Position numbers and translations under genes: made by a program. From NCBI GenBank assembly GCA_934643535.1, contig CAKUCE010000039.1, positions 1 through 15,940 of the forward strand: a stretch of 15,940 nucleotides of DNA. Reading direction: 5' to 3'. Shown piece by piece: positions 1 through 7,305 of this stretch. Numbering within the stretch: the first letter of the stretch is position 1; each line of letters opens with the position of its first letter. Below the pieces are notes generated by a model. The model made no database searches and was not told the DNA's origin. It was given only the letters and a program-made list of their open reading frames with translations. The DNA is from an uncultured Clostridia bacterium. GTDB lineage: Bacteria; Bacillota; Clostridia; Christensenellales; Aristaeellaceae.

Positions 1-332
1 GTCTGTTGACGCAGGATGCAGGCGCGGTGTACGAAAGCGCGCACAAATCGCTGGAAATTCCTGCGCTGATCGCGGACATCCTTCATACCGGCCTGAAAGG
101 CGAGGCCAATCTGGGTATCGAGCATCATCCGGGCGAGGACATGGCGGAGCTGGTTCACAGCGCCGTGGAAAAGGTCTGCGGGGCGCTGCTTGGCTGCGGG
201 CTCCTTTTGACCGGCGCGCTTCTGCGCACAACGCCGCCGCTGGCCGGAGAACTGTCCGTGTATTCCATCGTCTGTTTCGTGCTGGCGGCGGGCGCGGCGG
301 TCTGGCCCTTCCGGAAAAGAAAGAAAAAGTAA
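1..332 (+). CDS. UbiB/AarF (ABC1)-family protein, C-terminal end only
   Basis: The reading frame is open from the left edge (first full codon at base 3) to TAA at 330-332, so only about 110 C-terminal residues are present. They begin with an amphipathic, mostly helical stretch containing IPALIADILHTGLKGEANL followed by GIEHHPGEDM. Two hydrophobic segments follow (about residues 60-77 and 85-100 of the visible part), then a basic tail ending KKK. This layout, a 'G.....IEH....' linker before two terminal membrane helices, is what I know from the C-termini of UbiB/AarF/ABC1 atypical kinases, which anchor in the membrane. The kinase core lies outside the window, so no catalytic motif can be checked. 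A TTG lies at base 6 but is not the real start. The family call is inference from the tail alone; another two-helix membrane protein is possible. Confidence 0.6.
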   Translation, partial: LLTQDAGAVYESAHKSLEIPALIADILHTGLKGEANLGIEHHPGEDMAELVHSAVEKVCGALLGCGLLLTGALLRTTPPLAGELSVYSIVCFVLAAGAAVWPFRKRKKK

Positions 333-372
333 GCCGGTCGCCTGATAACGATGCTCAAAAGGTTTTTGGGGC

Positions 373-401
373 TTTACTTTCTCCTGTTTTTTCGCTATAA
401 T
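373..401 (+). promoter_or_regulatory. Sigma-A-type promoter of the ileS T-box transcript
   Basis: A perfect TATAAT (-10) lies at 396-401. A TTTACT (-35, 4 of 6 matches to TTGACA) lies at 373-378, exactly 17 bases upstream. The predicted start is near 408, just before the first strand of T-box Stem I at 419. The 40 bases between the upstream gene's stop and this promoter hold nothing recognisable; I see no clear terminator for the UbiB-like gene. Confidence 0.8.
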
Positions 402-407
402 ACCCCC

Positions 408-656
408 GAAGCAATGACAAGGGCGGTTTTTGCCATTCCTCTGCCAAAGCGAGTCCGGGAGGGTGCGAGCCGGACGGCAGAAAGCAAAAACCCATCGCCT
501 TGGAGCTGGCCGCTCGATCCTCAAAGGGGAGGACGGCCCGGGAGCTCCCGATACAGAGCGCACAGGAGTGGGCGGCGATTCGCCGTCAATTCGGGTGGTA
601 CCGCGGAAGCATGATGTCAATCATTCTCCGTCCCGTTTTCGGGACGGACTTTTTTT
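408..656 (+). promoter_or_regulatory. T-box leader specific for tRNA-Ile, controlling ileS
   Basis: This transcribed leader senses uncharged tRNA-Ile and allows read-through into ileS. Stem I is formed by GGTTTTTG (425-432) with CAAAAACC (485-492) and AAGG (419-422) with CCTT (498-501). Between them a small internal loop exposes ATC (494-496), an isoleucine codon, as specifier. Distal Stem I has CTGCC (441-445) with GGCAG (476-480) and GTCCGG (453-458) with CCGGAC (470-475). The conserved T-box is at 592-606, with TGGTACCGCG at 596-605; the U of UGGU matches a tRNA with discriminator A, as tRNA-Ile has. In the antiterminator, CGGG (592-595) pairs with CCCG (632-635) and GCGGA (603-607) with TCCGT (627-631). 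This uses the same bases that form the 5' arm of the terminator. All classical elements are therefore present and consistent with the downstream gene. Confidence 0.93.
627..656 (+). terminator. Conditional terminator of the ileS T-box
   Basis: TCCGTCCCG (627-635), a TTTT loop and CGGGACGGA (640-648) form a perfect 9-bp stem followed by a run of seven T (650-656). Its 5' arm is shared with the antiterminator, so it should form when tRNA-Ile is charged. A further small hairpin, TCCCGG-TCAG-CCGGGA (676-691), lies between it and the ribosome-binding site of ileS. Confidence 0.92.
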
Positions 657-728
657 ATGGGTTCGGCCCGCATCCTCCCGGTCAGCCGGGAATCATTCTC
701 CATTCTTCACTAAGGAGGCATCCCCAAC

Positions 729-3700
729 ATGTATCGCAAGGTTCCAACGGACATGAAGTTTGTGGAGCGCGAAAAAGAAACGCTCCGCCTGTGGAAAGAA
801 AAGGGCATCATCGAAAAGTGCTTCCACTGCCGGGACGGCGCGGAACGCTTTACGTTCTTTGACGGCCCGCCTACGGCTAACGGCCGCCCCCATATCGGCC
901 ATATCGAGACCCGCGCCATTAAGGACCTGATCCCGCGCTTCCAGACCATGAAGGGCAAGGATGTGCTGCGCAAGGCCGGGTGGGACACCCACGGTCTTCC
1001 GGTGGAGCTGGAAGTGGAAAAGCAGCTGGGTCTGGACGGCAAGCCTCAGATCGAGGCCTACGGCATCGAGCCCTTCATCAAGAAGTGCAAGGAAAGCGTC
1101 TGGAAATACCAGCATGAATGGGAAGAAATGTCTGACCGGGTCGGCTACTGGGCGGACATGGAGCATCCCTACATCACCTACAAGGACGATTATATCGAGT
1201 CCGAGTGGTGGAGCCTGAAGAAAATTTATGAAAAGGGTCTGCTGTATCTGGGCCACAAGATCGCGCCCTACTGCCCCCGCTGCGGCACCGCCCTGTCCAG
1301 CCACGAAGTGGCGCAGGGCTACAAGAACGTGAAGGAGACCTCCGCGTTCGTGCTGTTCAAGGTCAAGGGCGAGGACGCTTATCTGCTGGCATGGACCACC
1401 ACGCCCTGGACGCTGCCCAGCAACCTGGCGCTGTGCGTCAATCCCCATGATACCTACTGCCGCATCACGGTGGAGGGCAAACATTACATCATGGGCAAGG
1501 CGCTGGTTTCCTCCGTTTTCAGCGGCAAGGAAGTGCAGTATGACGCGGAAATGCCCGGTATCGACCTGAAGGGCATGGAATACGAGCCCCTGTTCGACTT
1601 CGCCGTGGGCAAACTGGATAAGCCCGCCTGGCGTGTGATCTGCGATGATTACGTCACCATGACCGACGGTTCCGGCATCGTACATATCGCTCCCGCCTTT
1701 GGTGAGGACGATAACCGCGTCTGCCGGGAGAACGACATCCCCTTCGTGAACTTCGTGGACACCCAGGGCTGCATGACCGCCGACACCAAGTGGCCGGGCG
1801 TGTTCGTCAAGGACGCGGACAAGCTGGTGCTGGACGATCTGAAGGAGCGGGGACTGCTGTTCGCCGCCGTGCCCTTCGCTCACGATTATCCTTTCTGCTG
1901 GCGCTGCAATACGCCCCTTCTGTACTACCCCCGCCCCACGTGGTACATCAAGATGACCGCCGTGCGGGATCAGCTGGTGGCCAATAACCGCACCATCAAC
2001 TGGCTGCCCGACAACATCAAGGAAGGCCGCATGGGCGTGTGGCTGGAAAACGTCCATGACTGGGGCCTGAGCCGCGAACGCTACTGGGGCACGCCCCTGC
2101 CCATCTGGCGCTGCGAAGAGGGCCATGTCCACGTCATCGGCAGCCGTCAGGAATTGAAGGAAATGGCCATCGGCCCCGTGGCGGACGATCTGGAGCTGCA
2201 CCGCCCCTATGTGGACGCCATCCAGATCAAGTGCCCGGAATGCGGCAAGCCCATGACCCGCGTCACCGACGTCATCGACTGCTGGTACGATTCCGGCTCC
2301 ATGCCCTTCGCCCAGTGGCACTATCCCTTCGAAAACAAGGATATCTTCGAAAAGCGCTTCCCGGCCAACTTCATTTCCGAAGCCATCGACCAGACCCGCG
2401 GCTGGTTCTACACGCTGGAAGCCATTTCCACCCTGCTGTTCGACCGCGCACCCTTTGAAAACTGCATCGTGATGGGTCACGTGCAGGATGCGGAGGGCCG
2501 CAAAATGTCCAAGCATCTGGGCAACGTGGTCGATCCGTGGTCGGTGCTGGATAAGCAGGGCGCGGACGCGGTTCGCTGGTATTTCTACACGGCCAGCGCT
2601 CCCTGGCTGCCCAGCCGCTTCAGCGACGAGGCCGTCAACGAAGGCCAGCGCAAGTTCATGTCCACCCTGCAGAACACCTACGCGTTCTTCGTGCTGTACG
2701 CCAATATCGACAACTTCGACCCCAAGGATCACCCCATGGACAAGGTCAGCCTGACCCTGATGGACAAGTGGATCCTGAGCCGTCTGAACAGCACCATCCG
2801 GGACGTGGACGACAACCTGAGCACTTATCACATTCCCGAGGCCGCCCGGGCCATCACCGACATGGTGGACGACCTGAGCAACTGGTATGTGCGCCGCTGC
2901 CGTGAGCGTTTCTGGGGCAAGGGCATGGACGAGACCAAGGAAGCCGCCTTTGTCACCCTGTACCACGTGCTGGTGACGCTGAGCAAGGTCATCGCGCCCT
3001 TTGTACCCTTCATGGCGGAGGATATTTACCAGAATCTGGTGATCTCCGTGAATCCCGACGCGCCGGAAAGCGTGCATCTGTGCGACTTCCCCGTGGCGGA
3101 TGAAGCCCTGATCGACGAAGACCTGAACCGCCAGATGGCCGCCCTGCGGGAGGTGGTCAGCCTGGGCCTGAGCAGCCGCTCCGCCGCCAACCTGAAGGTG
3201 CGTCAGCCCTCTGCCTGCCTGTATGTGAAGGGCACCGAGTTTGACGAGGCTTTCCGGGAGCTGGCCGAGGACGAACTGAACGTGAAGAATGTGGTCTTCA
3301 CCGAGGACGCGCGGGCCTTCACCACCTATAACCTCAAGCCCCAGATGCGCACGCTGGGCCCGAAGTACGGCAAGCTGCTGGGCGGCATCCGCACGGCGCT
3401 GCAGGGCATGGACGGCAATGACGTGGTGGACACCTTCGCCCGGGGCGAAACCCTGAAATTCGACGTAAACGGCACGCCCGTCGAGTTGGAAAAGGACGAC
3501 GTGCTCACCGAGGCCGCCCAGAAGCCCGGCTTCTCCGCCCAGACGGACGGCAGCGTCACCGTGGTGCTGGACTGCAACCTGACCCCCGAACTGATCGTGG
3601 AAGGCTACCAGCGCGAGGTGATCTCCAAGCTGCAGAACCTGCGCAAGGACGCGGGCTACGATGTGACCGACCATATTCAGGTGGTCTATCAGGCCGATGG

Positions 3701-3845
3701 CGAGCTGAGCGTCGCTATCGAAGCGGGCCGCGACTTCATCATGAAGAGCGTTCTGGCCGACGAACTGACCTCCGGCGAGGCAGTGGACGGCAAGGAATGC
3801 GACATCAATGGCAAAAAGGCCAAGCTGAGCGTTCAGAAGGCCTAA
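729..3845 (+). CDS. ileS: Isoleucyl-tRNA synthetase, IleS2 (eukaryote-like) type
   Basis: This cytosolic class Ia enzyme joins isoleucine to tRNA-Ile and edits mischarged valine. The protein has 1038 residues, longer than the usual IleS1 of roughly 920-940. Visible motifs are PHIGH with HIGH at residues 55-58, the editing (CP1) region with TTPWTLPSN and GSGIVHIAPAFGEDD, then NVHDWGLSRERYWGTPLP, and KMSKH at 592-596, where H replaces the usual final S. CPRCG and CPECG pairs suggest metal-binding knuckles. The C-terminal part, with a section like EVISKLQNLRKDAGYDVTD, resembles the tail of the archaeal/eukaryotic-like type rather than the zinc-finger tail of IleS1. The ATG follows AAGGAGG (712-718) at good spacing. 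The tRNA-Ile T-box independently confirms the specificity. IleS2 enzymes are generally less sensitive to mupirocin; reduced sensitivity here is inference. Confidence 0.97.
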   Translation: MYRKVPTDMKFVEREKETLRLWKEKGIIEKCFHCRDGAERFTFFDGPPTANGRPHIGHIETRAIKDLIPRFQTMKGKDVLRKAGWDTHGLPVELEVEKQLGLDGKPQIEAYGIEPFIKKCKESVWKYQHEWEEMSDRVGYWADMEHPYITYKDDYIESEWWSLKKIYEKGLLYLGHKIAPYCPRCGTALSSHEVAQGYKNVKETSAFVLFKVKGEDAYLLAWTTTPWTLPSNLALCVNPHDTYCRITVEGKHYIMGKALVSSVFSGKEVQYDAEMPGIDLKGMEYEPLFDFAVGKLDKPAWRVICDDYVTMTDGSGIVHIAPAFGEDDNRVCRENDIPFVNFVDTQGCMTADTKWPGVFVKDADKLVLDDLKERGLLFAAVPFAHDYPFCWRCNTPLLYYPRPTWYIKMTAVRDQLVANNRTINWLPDNIKEGRMGVWLENVHDWGLSRERYWGTPLPIWRCEEGHVHVIGSRQELKEMAIGPVADDLELHRPYVDAIQIKCPECGKPMTRVTDVIDCWYDSGSMPFAQWHYPFENKDIFEKRFPANFISEAIDQTRGWFYTLEAISTLLFDRAPFENCIVMGHVQDAEGRKMSKHLGNVVDPWSVLDKQGADAVRWYFYTASAPWLPSRFSDEAVNEGQRKFMSTLQNTYAFFVLYANIDNFDPKDHPMDKVSLTLMDKWILSRLNSTIRDVDDNLSTYHIPEAARAITDMVDDLSNWYVRRCRERFWGKGMDETKEAAFVTLYHVLVTLSKVIAPFVPFMAEDIYQNLVISVNPDAPESVHLCDFPVADEALIDEDLNRQMAALREVVSLGLSSRSAANLKVRQPSACLYVKGTEFDEAFRELAEDELNVKNVVFTEDARAFTTYNLKPQMRTLGPKYGKLLGGIRTALQGMDGNDVVDTFARGETLKFDVNGTPVELEKDDVLTEAAQKPGFSAQTDGSVTVVLDCNLTPELIVEGYQREVISKLQNLRKDAGYDVTDHIQVVYQADGELSVAIEAGRDFIMKSVLADELTSGEAVDGKECDINGKKAKLSVQKA

Positions 3846-3854
3846 ACCCTCACA

Positions 3855-3883
3855 GCCCCGGGCAGGCGCCGCCCGCCCGGGGC
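3855..3883 (+). terminator. GC-only hairpin after ileS, weak or partial terminator
   Basis: GCCCCGGGC (3855-3863) and GCCCGGGGC (3875-3883) form a perfect 9-bp stem with an 11-base loop. It is followed only by CGTTTGT, so a classic U-tract is missing. The next start codon is 22 bases downstream, leaving no room for a promoter. The hairpin therefore more likely trims or protects the ileS message, or lowers read-through into the next genes, than ends transcription completely. Confidence 0.5.
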
Positions 3884-3905
3884 CGTTTGTCTGAAGGAGA
3901 AATAC

Positions 3906-4778
3906 ATGTATCTTTGCGATCAATGGCGGGACTACGAAGTGCTGGATACCGGCGACGGGGAAAAGCTGGAACGGTGGGGGAAGATTCTGCTGCGCCGGCC
4001 CGACCCGCAGGTGATCTGGCCCAAGGCCCGGCCAGAGCTGTGGAAGAAGGCGCAAGCTACCTATACCCGCGCCGAGACCGGCGGTGGGCACTGGGATTTC
4101 CGGGAAAAATTGCCGGATAAGTGGACCATCGGTCTGGACGGGCTGAAGTTCTACGTGCGGCCCACGGGCTTCAAGCACACAGGCCTGTTTCCGGAACAGG
4201 CTGCCAACTGGGCCTTTATGCAGGAGCAGATCCGTTCCGCGTCCTGCTGGAAGCGCCAGCCAAGGGTGCTGAATCTGTTCGCCTATACCGGCGGGGCCAC
4301 GCTGGCCTGCGCGGCGGCGGGGGCCCACGTCACCCACGTGGACGCGGCCAAGGGCATGGTGCTCTGGGCCAAGGAAAACCGCGACCTCAGCGGCATCCCG
4401 GAGGAAAACACCCGCTTTATCATTGAGGATGCAAAGGCCTTTGTGCAGCGGGAGCTGCGCCGGGGCAACCATTACGACGGCATTCTGATGGACCCGCCCA
4501 GCTATGGCCGGGGCCCCAACGGCGAGGTCTGGAAGCTGGAAAACGAGCTGTACGGGTTGGTGGATCTGTGCGCTCAGGCCATGAGCGACACGCCGCTGTT
4601 CTTCCTCATCAACGGCTACACCACGGGTTTCAGCTATACGGTGCTGCAGAACGTGGCCCAGCGCTGCCTGTGCGGCCGGTACGGCGGCCGGGCGGAAGCG
4701 GATGATCTGGCATTGGCCGTGACCTCCGGCGGGGTACTGCCCTGCGGCGCGACAGCCCGGTGGACGCCCCGTGATTAA
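3906..4778 (+). CDS. Class I SAM-dependent methyltransferase, RlmI/RlmK-like
   Basis: The 290-residue protein has a complete Rossmann methyltransferase core. Motif I is VLNLFAYTGGATL (121-133), the acidic strand-2 end is HVTHVDAAKG (141-150), motif IV is DPPSYG (196-201), and near the C-terminus is GGVLPCGATARW. NLFAYTGG plus DPPSYG is typical of the RlmI/YccW and PF10672 group, whose characterised members methylate cytosine or guanine in 23S rRNA. No separate PUA domain is visible; the first ~115 residues are a short family-specific N-terminus. ATG is preceded by GAAGGAGA at 3893-3900. The last codons overlap the GTG of the next gene by 8 bases, which suggests translational coupling to an RNA pseudouridine synthase and supports an RNA substrate. 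The exact target nucleotide cannot be read from the sequence. Confidence 0.88.
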   Translation: MYLCDQWRDYEVLDTGDGEKLERWGKILLRRPDPQVIWPKARPELWKKAQATYTRAETGGGHWDFREKLPDKWTIGLDGLKFYVRPTGFKHTGLFPEQAANWAFMQEQIRSASCWKRQPRVLNLFAYTGGATLACAAAGAHVTHVDAAKGMVLWAKENRDLSGIPEENTRFIIEDAKAFVQRELRRGNHYDGILMDPPSYGRGPNGEVWKLENELYGLVDLCAQAMSDTPLFFLINGYTTGFSYTVLQNVAQRCLCGRYGGRAEADDLALAVTSGGVLPCGATARWTPRD

Positions 4779-5469
4779 GGCCGTTTATGAGGACAATCAC
4801 CTGCTGGTGGCGGTCAAACCGCAGGGTCAGCTGACCCAGAGCGACGAGACGGGCGACATGAGCCTGCAGGACGAATGCAAGCAGTACATCAAGGAAAAAT
4901 ACCAGAAGCCGGGGGAAGTCTATCTGGGGCTGGTACACCGGCTGGATCGGCCCGTGGGCGGGCTGGTGGCCTTTGCCCGCACCAGCAAGGCGGCTTCCCG
5001 GCTCAGCGAACAGCTGCGCACCCATCATATGGAACGGGAATATCTGGCCGTGGTGGAAGGGGAAGACCTGCCCGCCCGGGGCGACCTCCGCGACTGGCTT
5101 CTTCAGGGGGAGGACGGGCTGGTGCGGGTCGTCCCCGAAGGAACGCCCGGCGCAAAGGAAGCCCGGCTGCATTATGAGCGGCTGGGGGCGCGGGAGGGAA
5201 CCGCGCTGGTTCATCTGCGGCTGGAAACGGGCCGGAAGCATCAGATCCGGGTTCAGCTCAGCCATCTGGGCTATCCTATTTGCTTTGATATGCGCTATGG
5301 GCACGGAGAGCGCGGACGGGACATCGCCCTGTTCGGCGCGGTGCTTCGGCTGACCCATCCTACCCGGAAGGAAGACATGACCTTTACCGCACGCCCGGAA
5401 AACCCCGCGTTCCGGCCCTATGAAAAAGAGATCACCGCGTTTCTGGCTTCGTGCCAGCCGCGCGTTTAA
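4771..5469 (+). CDS. RluA-family pseudouridine synthase without S4 domain
   Basis: This 232-residue enzyme isomerises uridine to pseudouridine in rRNA or tRNA. The signature HRLDRPVGG sits at residues 56-64, with D59 the expected catalytic aspartate. The conserved second motif, LETGRKHQIRVQLSHLGYPI, covers residues 151-170. The protein starts directly with the catalytic domain and lacks the N-terminal S4 RNA-binding domain of RluC/RluD, so it resembles the shorter RluA/TruC-like members. It begins with GTG at 4771, inside the end of the methyltransferase gene, with no strong ribosome-binding site of its own, so translation probably depends on coupling to the upstream gene. It ends in TAA 11 bases before tgt. 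Which RNA position is modified cannot be predicted. Confidence 0.92.
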   Translation: MIKAVYEDNHLLVAVKPQGQLTQSDETGDMSLQDECKQYIKEKYQKPGEVYLGLVHRLDRPVGGLVAFARTSKAASRLSEQLRTHHMEREYLAVVEGEDLPARGDLRDWLLQGEDGLVRVVPEGTPGAKEARLHYERLGAREGTALVHLRLETGRKHQIRVQLSHLGYPICFDMRYGHGERGRDIALFGAVLRLTHPTRKEDMTFTARPENPAFRPYEKEITAFLASCQPRV

Positions 5470-5480
5470 GGAGCAATTCA

Positions 5481-6611
5481 GTGGCAACATCCAAGTTTTC
5501 GTTTGAGGTTCTCAAAACCTGCAAGCAGTCCGGCGCAAGGCTGGGCTTGCTGCATACCCCGCACGGCGACATCCATACGCCCGTGTATATGCCCGTGGGC
5601 ACCGTGGCCACCGTCAAGGCCATGACTCCCCGGGAAATGCTGGAGATCGGCACGGAGATCATGCTCTCCAATACCTATCACCTGCACCTTCGCCCCGGCG
5701 AAGACCTGATCCGCGAGGCGGGCGGCCTGCACAAGTTCATGTCCTGGCCCAAGCCCATCCTGACGGACAGCGGCGGGTTTCAGGTATTTTCCCTTTCCGG
5801 CATCCGCAAGATCAAGGAAGAAGGCGTGGCTTTCCAGAGCCATCTGGACGGCAGTCACCGCTTCATTTCCCCGGAGATCAGCATGGATATCCAGCATGCG
5901 CTGGGCAGCGATATCATGATGGCCTTTGACGTCTGCACCGCCTATCCCTGCGACCACGCCACCGCCGAGGACGCGATGCACCGCACCCACCGCTGGGCCA
6001 AGCGCTGCCAGCAGCACCATATCGATGACGATCAGGTGCTGTTCGGCATCGTGCAGGGCGCGTTCTTCAAAGACCTGCGCATCGAAAGCGCCAAGACCCT
6101 GCGGGATATGGATTTCTTCGGCTACGGCATCGGCGGTCTGTCCGTGGGCGAGCCCAAGCCGGTGATGTACGACATGCTGGAGGCCATTATGCCCCACATG
6201 GCGGCGGATAAGCCCCGCTACCTGATGGGCGTGGGTTCTCCCGACTGCCTGATCGAGGGCGCGCTGCGGGGCGTGGATATGTTCGACTGCGTGCTGGCGA
6301 CCCGCATTGCCCGCAACGGCACCTGCTTTACCCACGATGGCCGGGTGGTCATCAAAAACGCCCAGTACGCCCACGATTTCCGGCCGCTGGACGAGCATTG
6401 CGACTGCTACACCTGCCAGAACTTCTCCCGCGCCTATATCCGCCACCTGTTCAAGGCGGGCGAGATCACCGGCGCGCGGCTGGCCAGCATCCACAACCTG
6501 CGCTTCCTGATCCGCCTGATGGAGCAGGTGAAGCAGGCTATTCAGGAAGACCGGCTGCTGGATTTCCGCAACGAGTTCTTCTCCCATTACGACATGAGCC
6601 GCAATTTCTGA
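5481..6611 (+). CDS. tgt: Queuine/preQ1 tRNA-ribosyltransferase (tRNA-guanine transglycosylase)
   Basis: Tgt swaps guanine 34 of tRNAs with GUN anticodons for preQ1, the key step of queuosine synthesis in bacteria. I place the start at GTG 5481, seven bases after AAGGAG (5468-5473), giving 376 residues, the normal length. The frame is open about 30 bases further upstream, but nothing there looks like a start. Visible features are TPVYMPVGTVATVKAM near the N-terminus, DSGGFQVFSL (general base D96), and GVDMFDCVLATR, in which D269 corresponds to the nucleophile. The zinc site is C307, C309, C312 and H338. In the nucleophile loop the usual LPTR reads LATR. Unlike many genomes, neither queA nor yajC flanks it. 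It is probably cotranscribed with the two preceding RNA-modification genes. Confidence 0.97.
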   Translation: MATSKFSFEVLKTCKQSGARLGLLHTPHGDIHTPVYMPVGTVATVKAMTPREMLEIGTEIMLSNTYHLHLRPGEDLIREAGGLHKFMSWPKPILTDSGGFQVFSLSGIRKIKEEGVAFQSHLDGSHRFISPEISMDIQHALGSDIMMAFDVCTAYPCDHATAEDAMHRTHRWAKRCQQHHIDDDQVLFGIVQGAFFKDLRIESAKTLRDMDFFGYGIGGLSVGEPKPVMYDMLEAIMPHMAADKPRYLMGVGSPDCLIEGALRGVDMFDCVLATRIARNGTCFTHDGRVVIKNAQYAHDFRPLDEHCDCYTCQNFSRAYIRHLFKAGEITGARLASIHNLRFLIRLMEQVKQAIQEDRLLDFRNEFFSHYDMSRNF

Positions 6612-6685
6612 TATTCTGATAAAAAACACGCGCTGTTCACGCTGTCGTCATGGAACAGGCACGAAGCGCTGTTATCCTAAACCTG

Positions 6686-6717
6686 CGGGGCGACGAGCGT
6701 CGCCCCGTTTGAGTTTT
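6686..6717 (+). terminator. Probable terminator after tgt
   Basis: CGGGGCGAC (6686-6694), loop GAGC and GTCGCCCCG (6699-6707) form a perfect 9-bp stem followed by TTTGAGTTTT. The distal T's are interrupted by GAG, so termination may be incomplete. The next gene's ribosome-binding site starts at 6721, so no promoter fits between. The 74 bases between tgt and the hairpin also contain a 6-bp inverted repeat, CTGTTC (6633-6638) with GAACAG (6653-6658), and no promoter I can defend. Confidence 0.7.
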
Positions 6718-6735
6718 ACGAAGGAGGGAAAAAGA

Positions 6736-7281
6736 ATGAAAAGGACGGCCTTTCTTTGGGCGCTTCTGCTGGCGGCGGTCTTCATCCTTCCGGCAGACGC
6801 GGCCACCTATGAGGCGGAGGGACTTTTCCGGCTCCGCTATGATGAAGCCGCCTATACGCTGGACGATCAGACCTACGCCTATGAAAGCGAGACGGGCGCT
6901 TCCCGGTGGTTTTTTGTGCTGTACAACGACGAAATGACCTTTGACATGAGCCTTTTGCGCATGGAAAACGATGCGGGCCTGACCCTTTCCACGGCGGAGG
7001 AGGAGCGGAAGCAGACCTTTCTGGACGAACTGCTGGACTGGTATCAGGACGAGGACGCGTCCCTGTTGGAAACGGTGGAGGCGGGCGACGGACAGACGTC
7101 CTTCTGGGTGCTGGGTCTGCGCAACGAGTTCGGCCCCTATCTGATGGCAGAGACCGTGATCGACGGCAACGCCATCGACCTGCAGGCTTATTACAACGAT
7201 TCGTCGCAGGAGGCGGACGAGCGGCTCCAGGAAGCCCTGCGGGAGCTGCTGGCGGGCTTCGAGCGGGATGGGGGATTGTAA
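6736..7281 (+). CDS. Small secreted protein of unknown function
   Basis: I do not recognise the family. The start is ATG 6736, seven bases after AAGGAGGG (6721-6728), giving 181 residues. The N-terminus, MKRTAFLWALLLAAVFILPADA followed by ATYEAE, is a clear Sec signal peptide with basic n-region and a hydrophobic core. Cleavage probably falls after ADA or AA near residue 22-23. There is no lipobox cysteine, so it should be released or wall-associated. The mature ~158 residues are very acidic, rich in Glu and Asp, and alternate short predicted strands (FRLRYDEAAYTL, RWFFVLYNDE, LMAETVIDGNAI) with a helical segment (EEERKQTFLDELLDWY). They contain no cysteine. The pattern recalls small single-domain extracytoplasmic proteins, but I assign no function. 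It lies between a hairpin (6686-6717) and another (7306-7349), so it may be an own transcription unit. Confidence 0.85.
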   Translation: MKRTAFLWALLLAAVFILPADAATYEAEGLFRLRYDEAAYTLDDQTYAYESETGASRWFFVLYNDEMTFDMSLLRMENDAGLTLSTAEEERKQTFLDELLDWYQDEDASLLETVEAGDGQTSFWVLGLRNEFGPYLMAETVIDGNAIDLQAYYNDSSQEADERLQEALRELLAGFERDGGL

Positions 7282-7305
7282 TCGCTGGAGAAATATGATA
7301 GGATG

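Noticed and set aside
693..4472. A 1259-codon open frame on the minus strand opposite ileS, and similar long minus frames at 5478-6629, 8975-10306 and 13302-15701
   Set aside because: They mirror strongly coding plus-strand genes with GC-rich third positions, which suppress stops on the opposite strand. Their translations are low-complexity His/Gln/Val-rich and show no family motif, and none has a proper ribosome-binding site.
7276..7299. TTGTAA (7276-7281) and TATGAT (7294-7299) as a promoter for the MFS leader
   Set aside because: The spacer is only 12 bases, too short for sigma-A. TATGAT alone remains a weak possibility and is mentioned with the hairpin.
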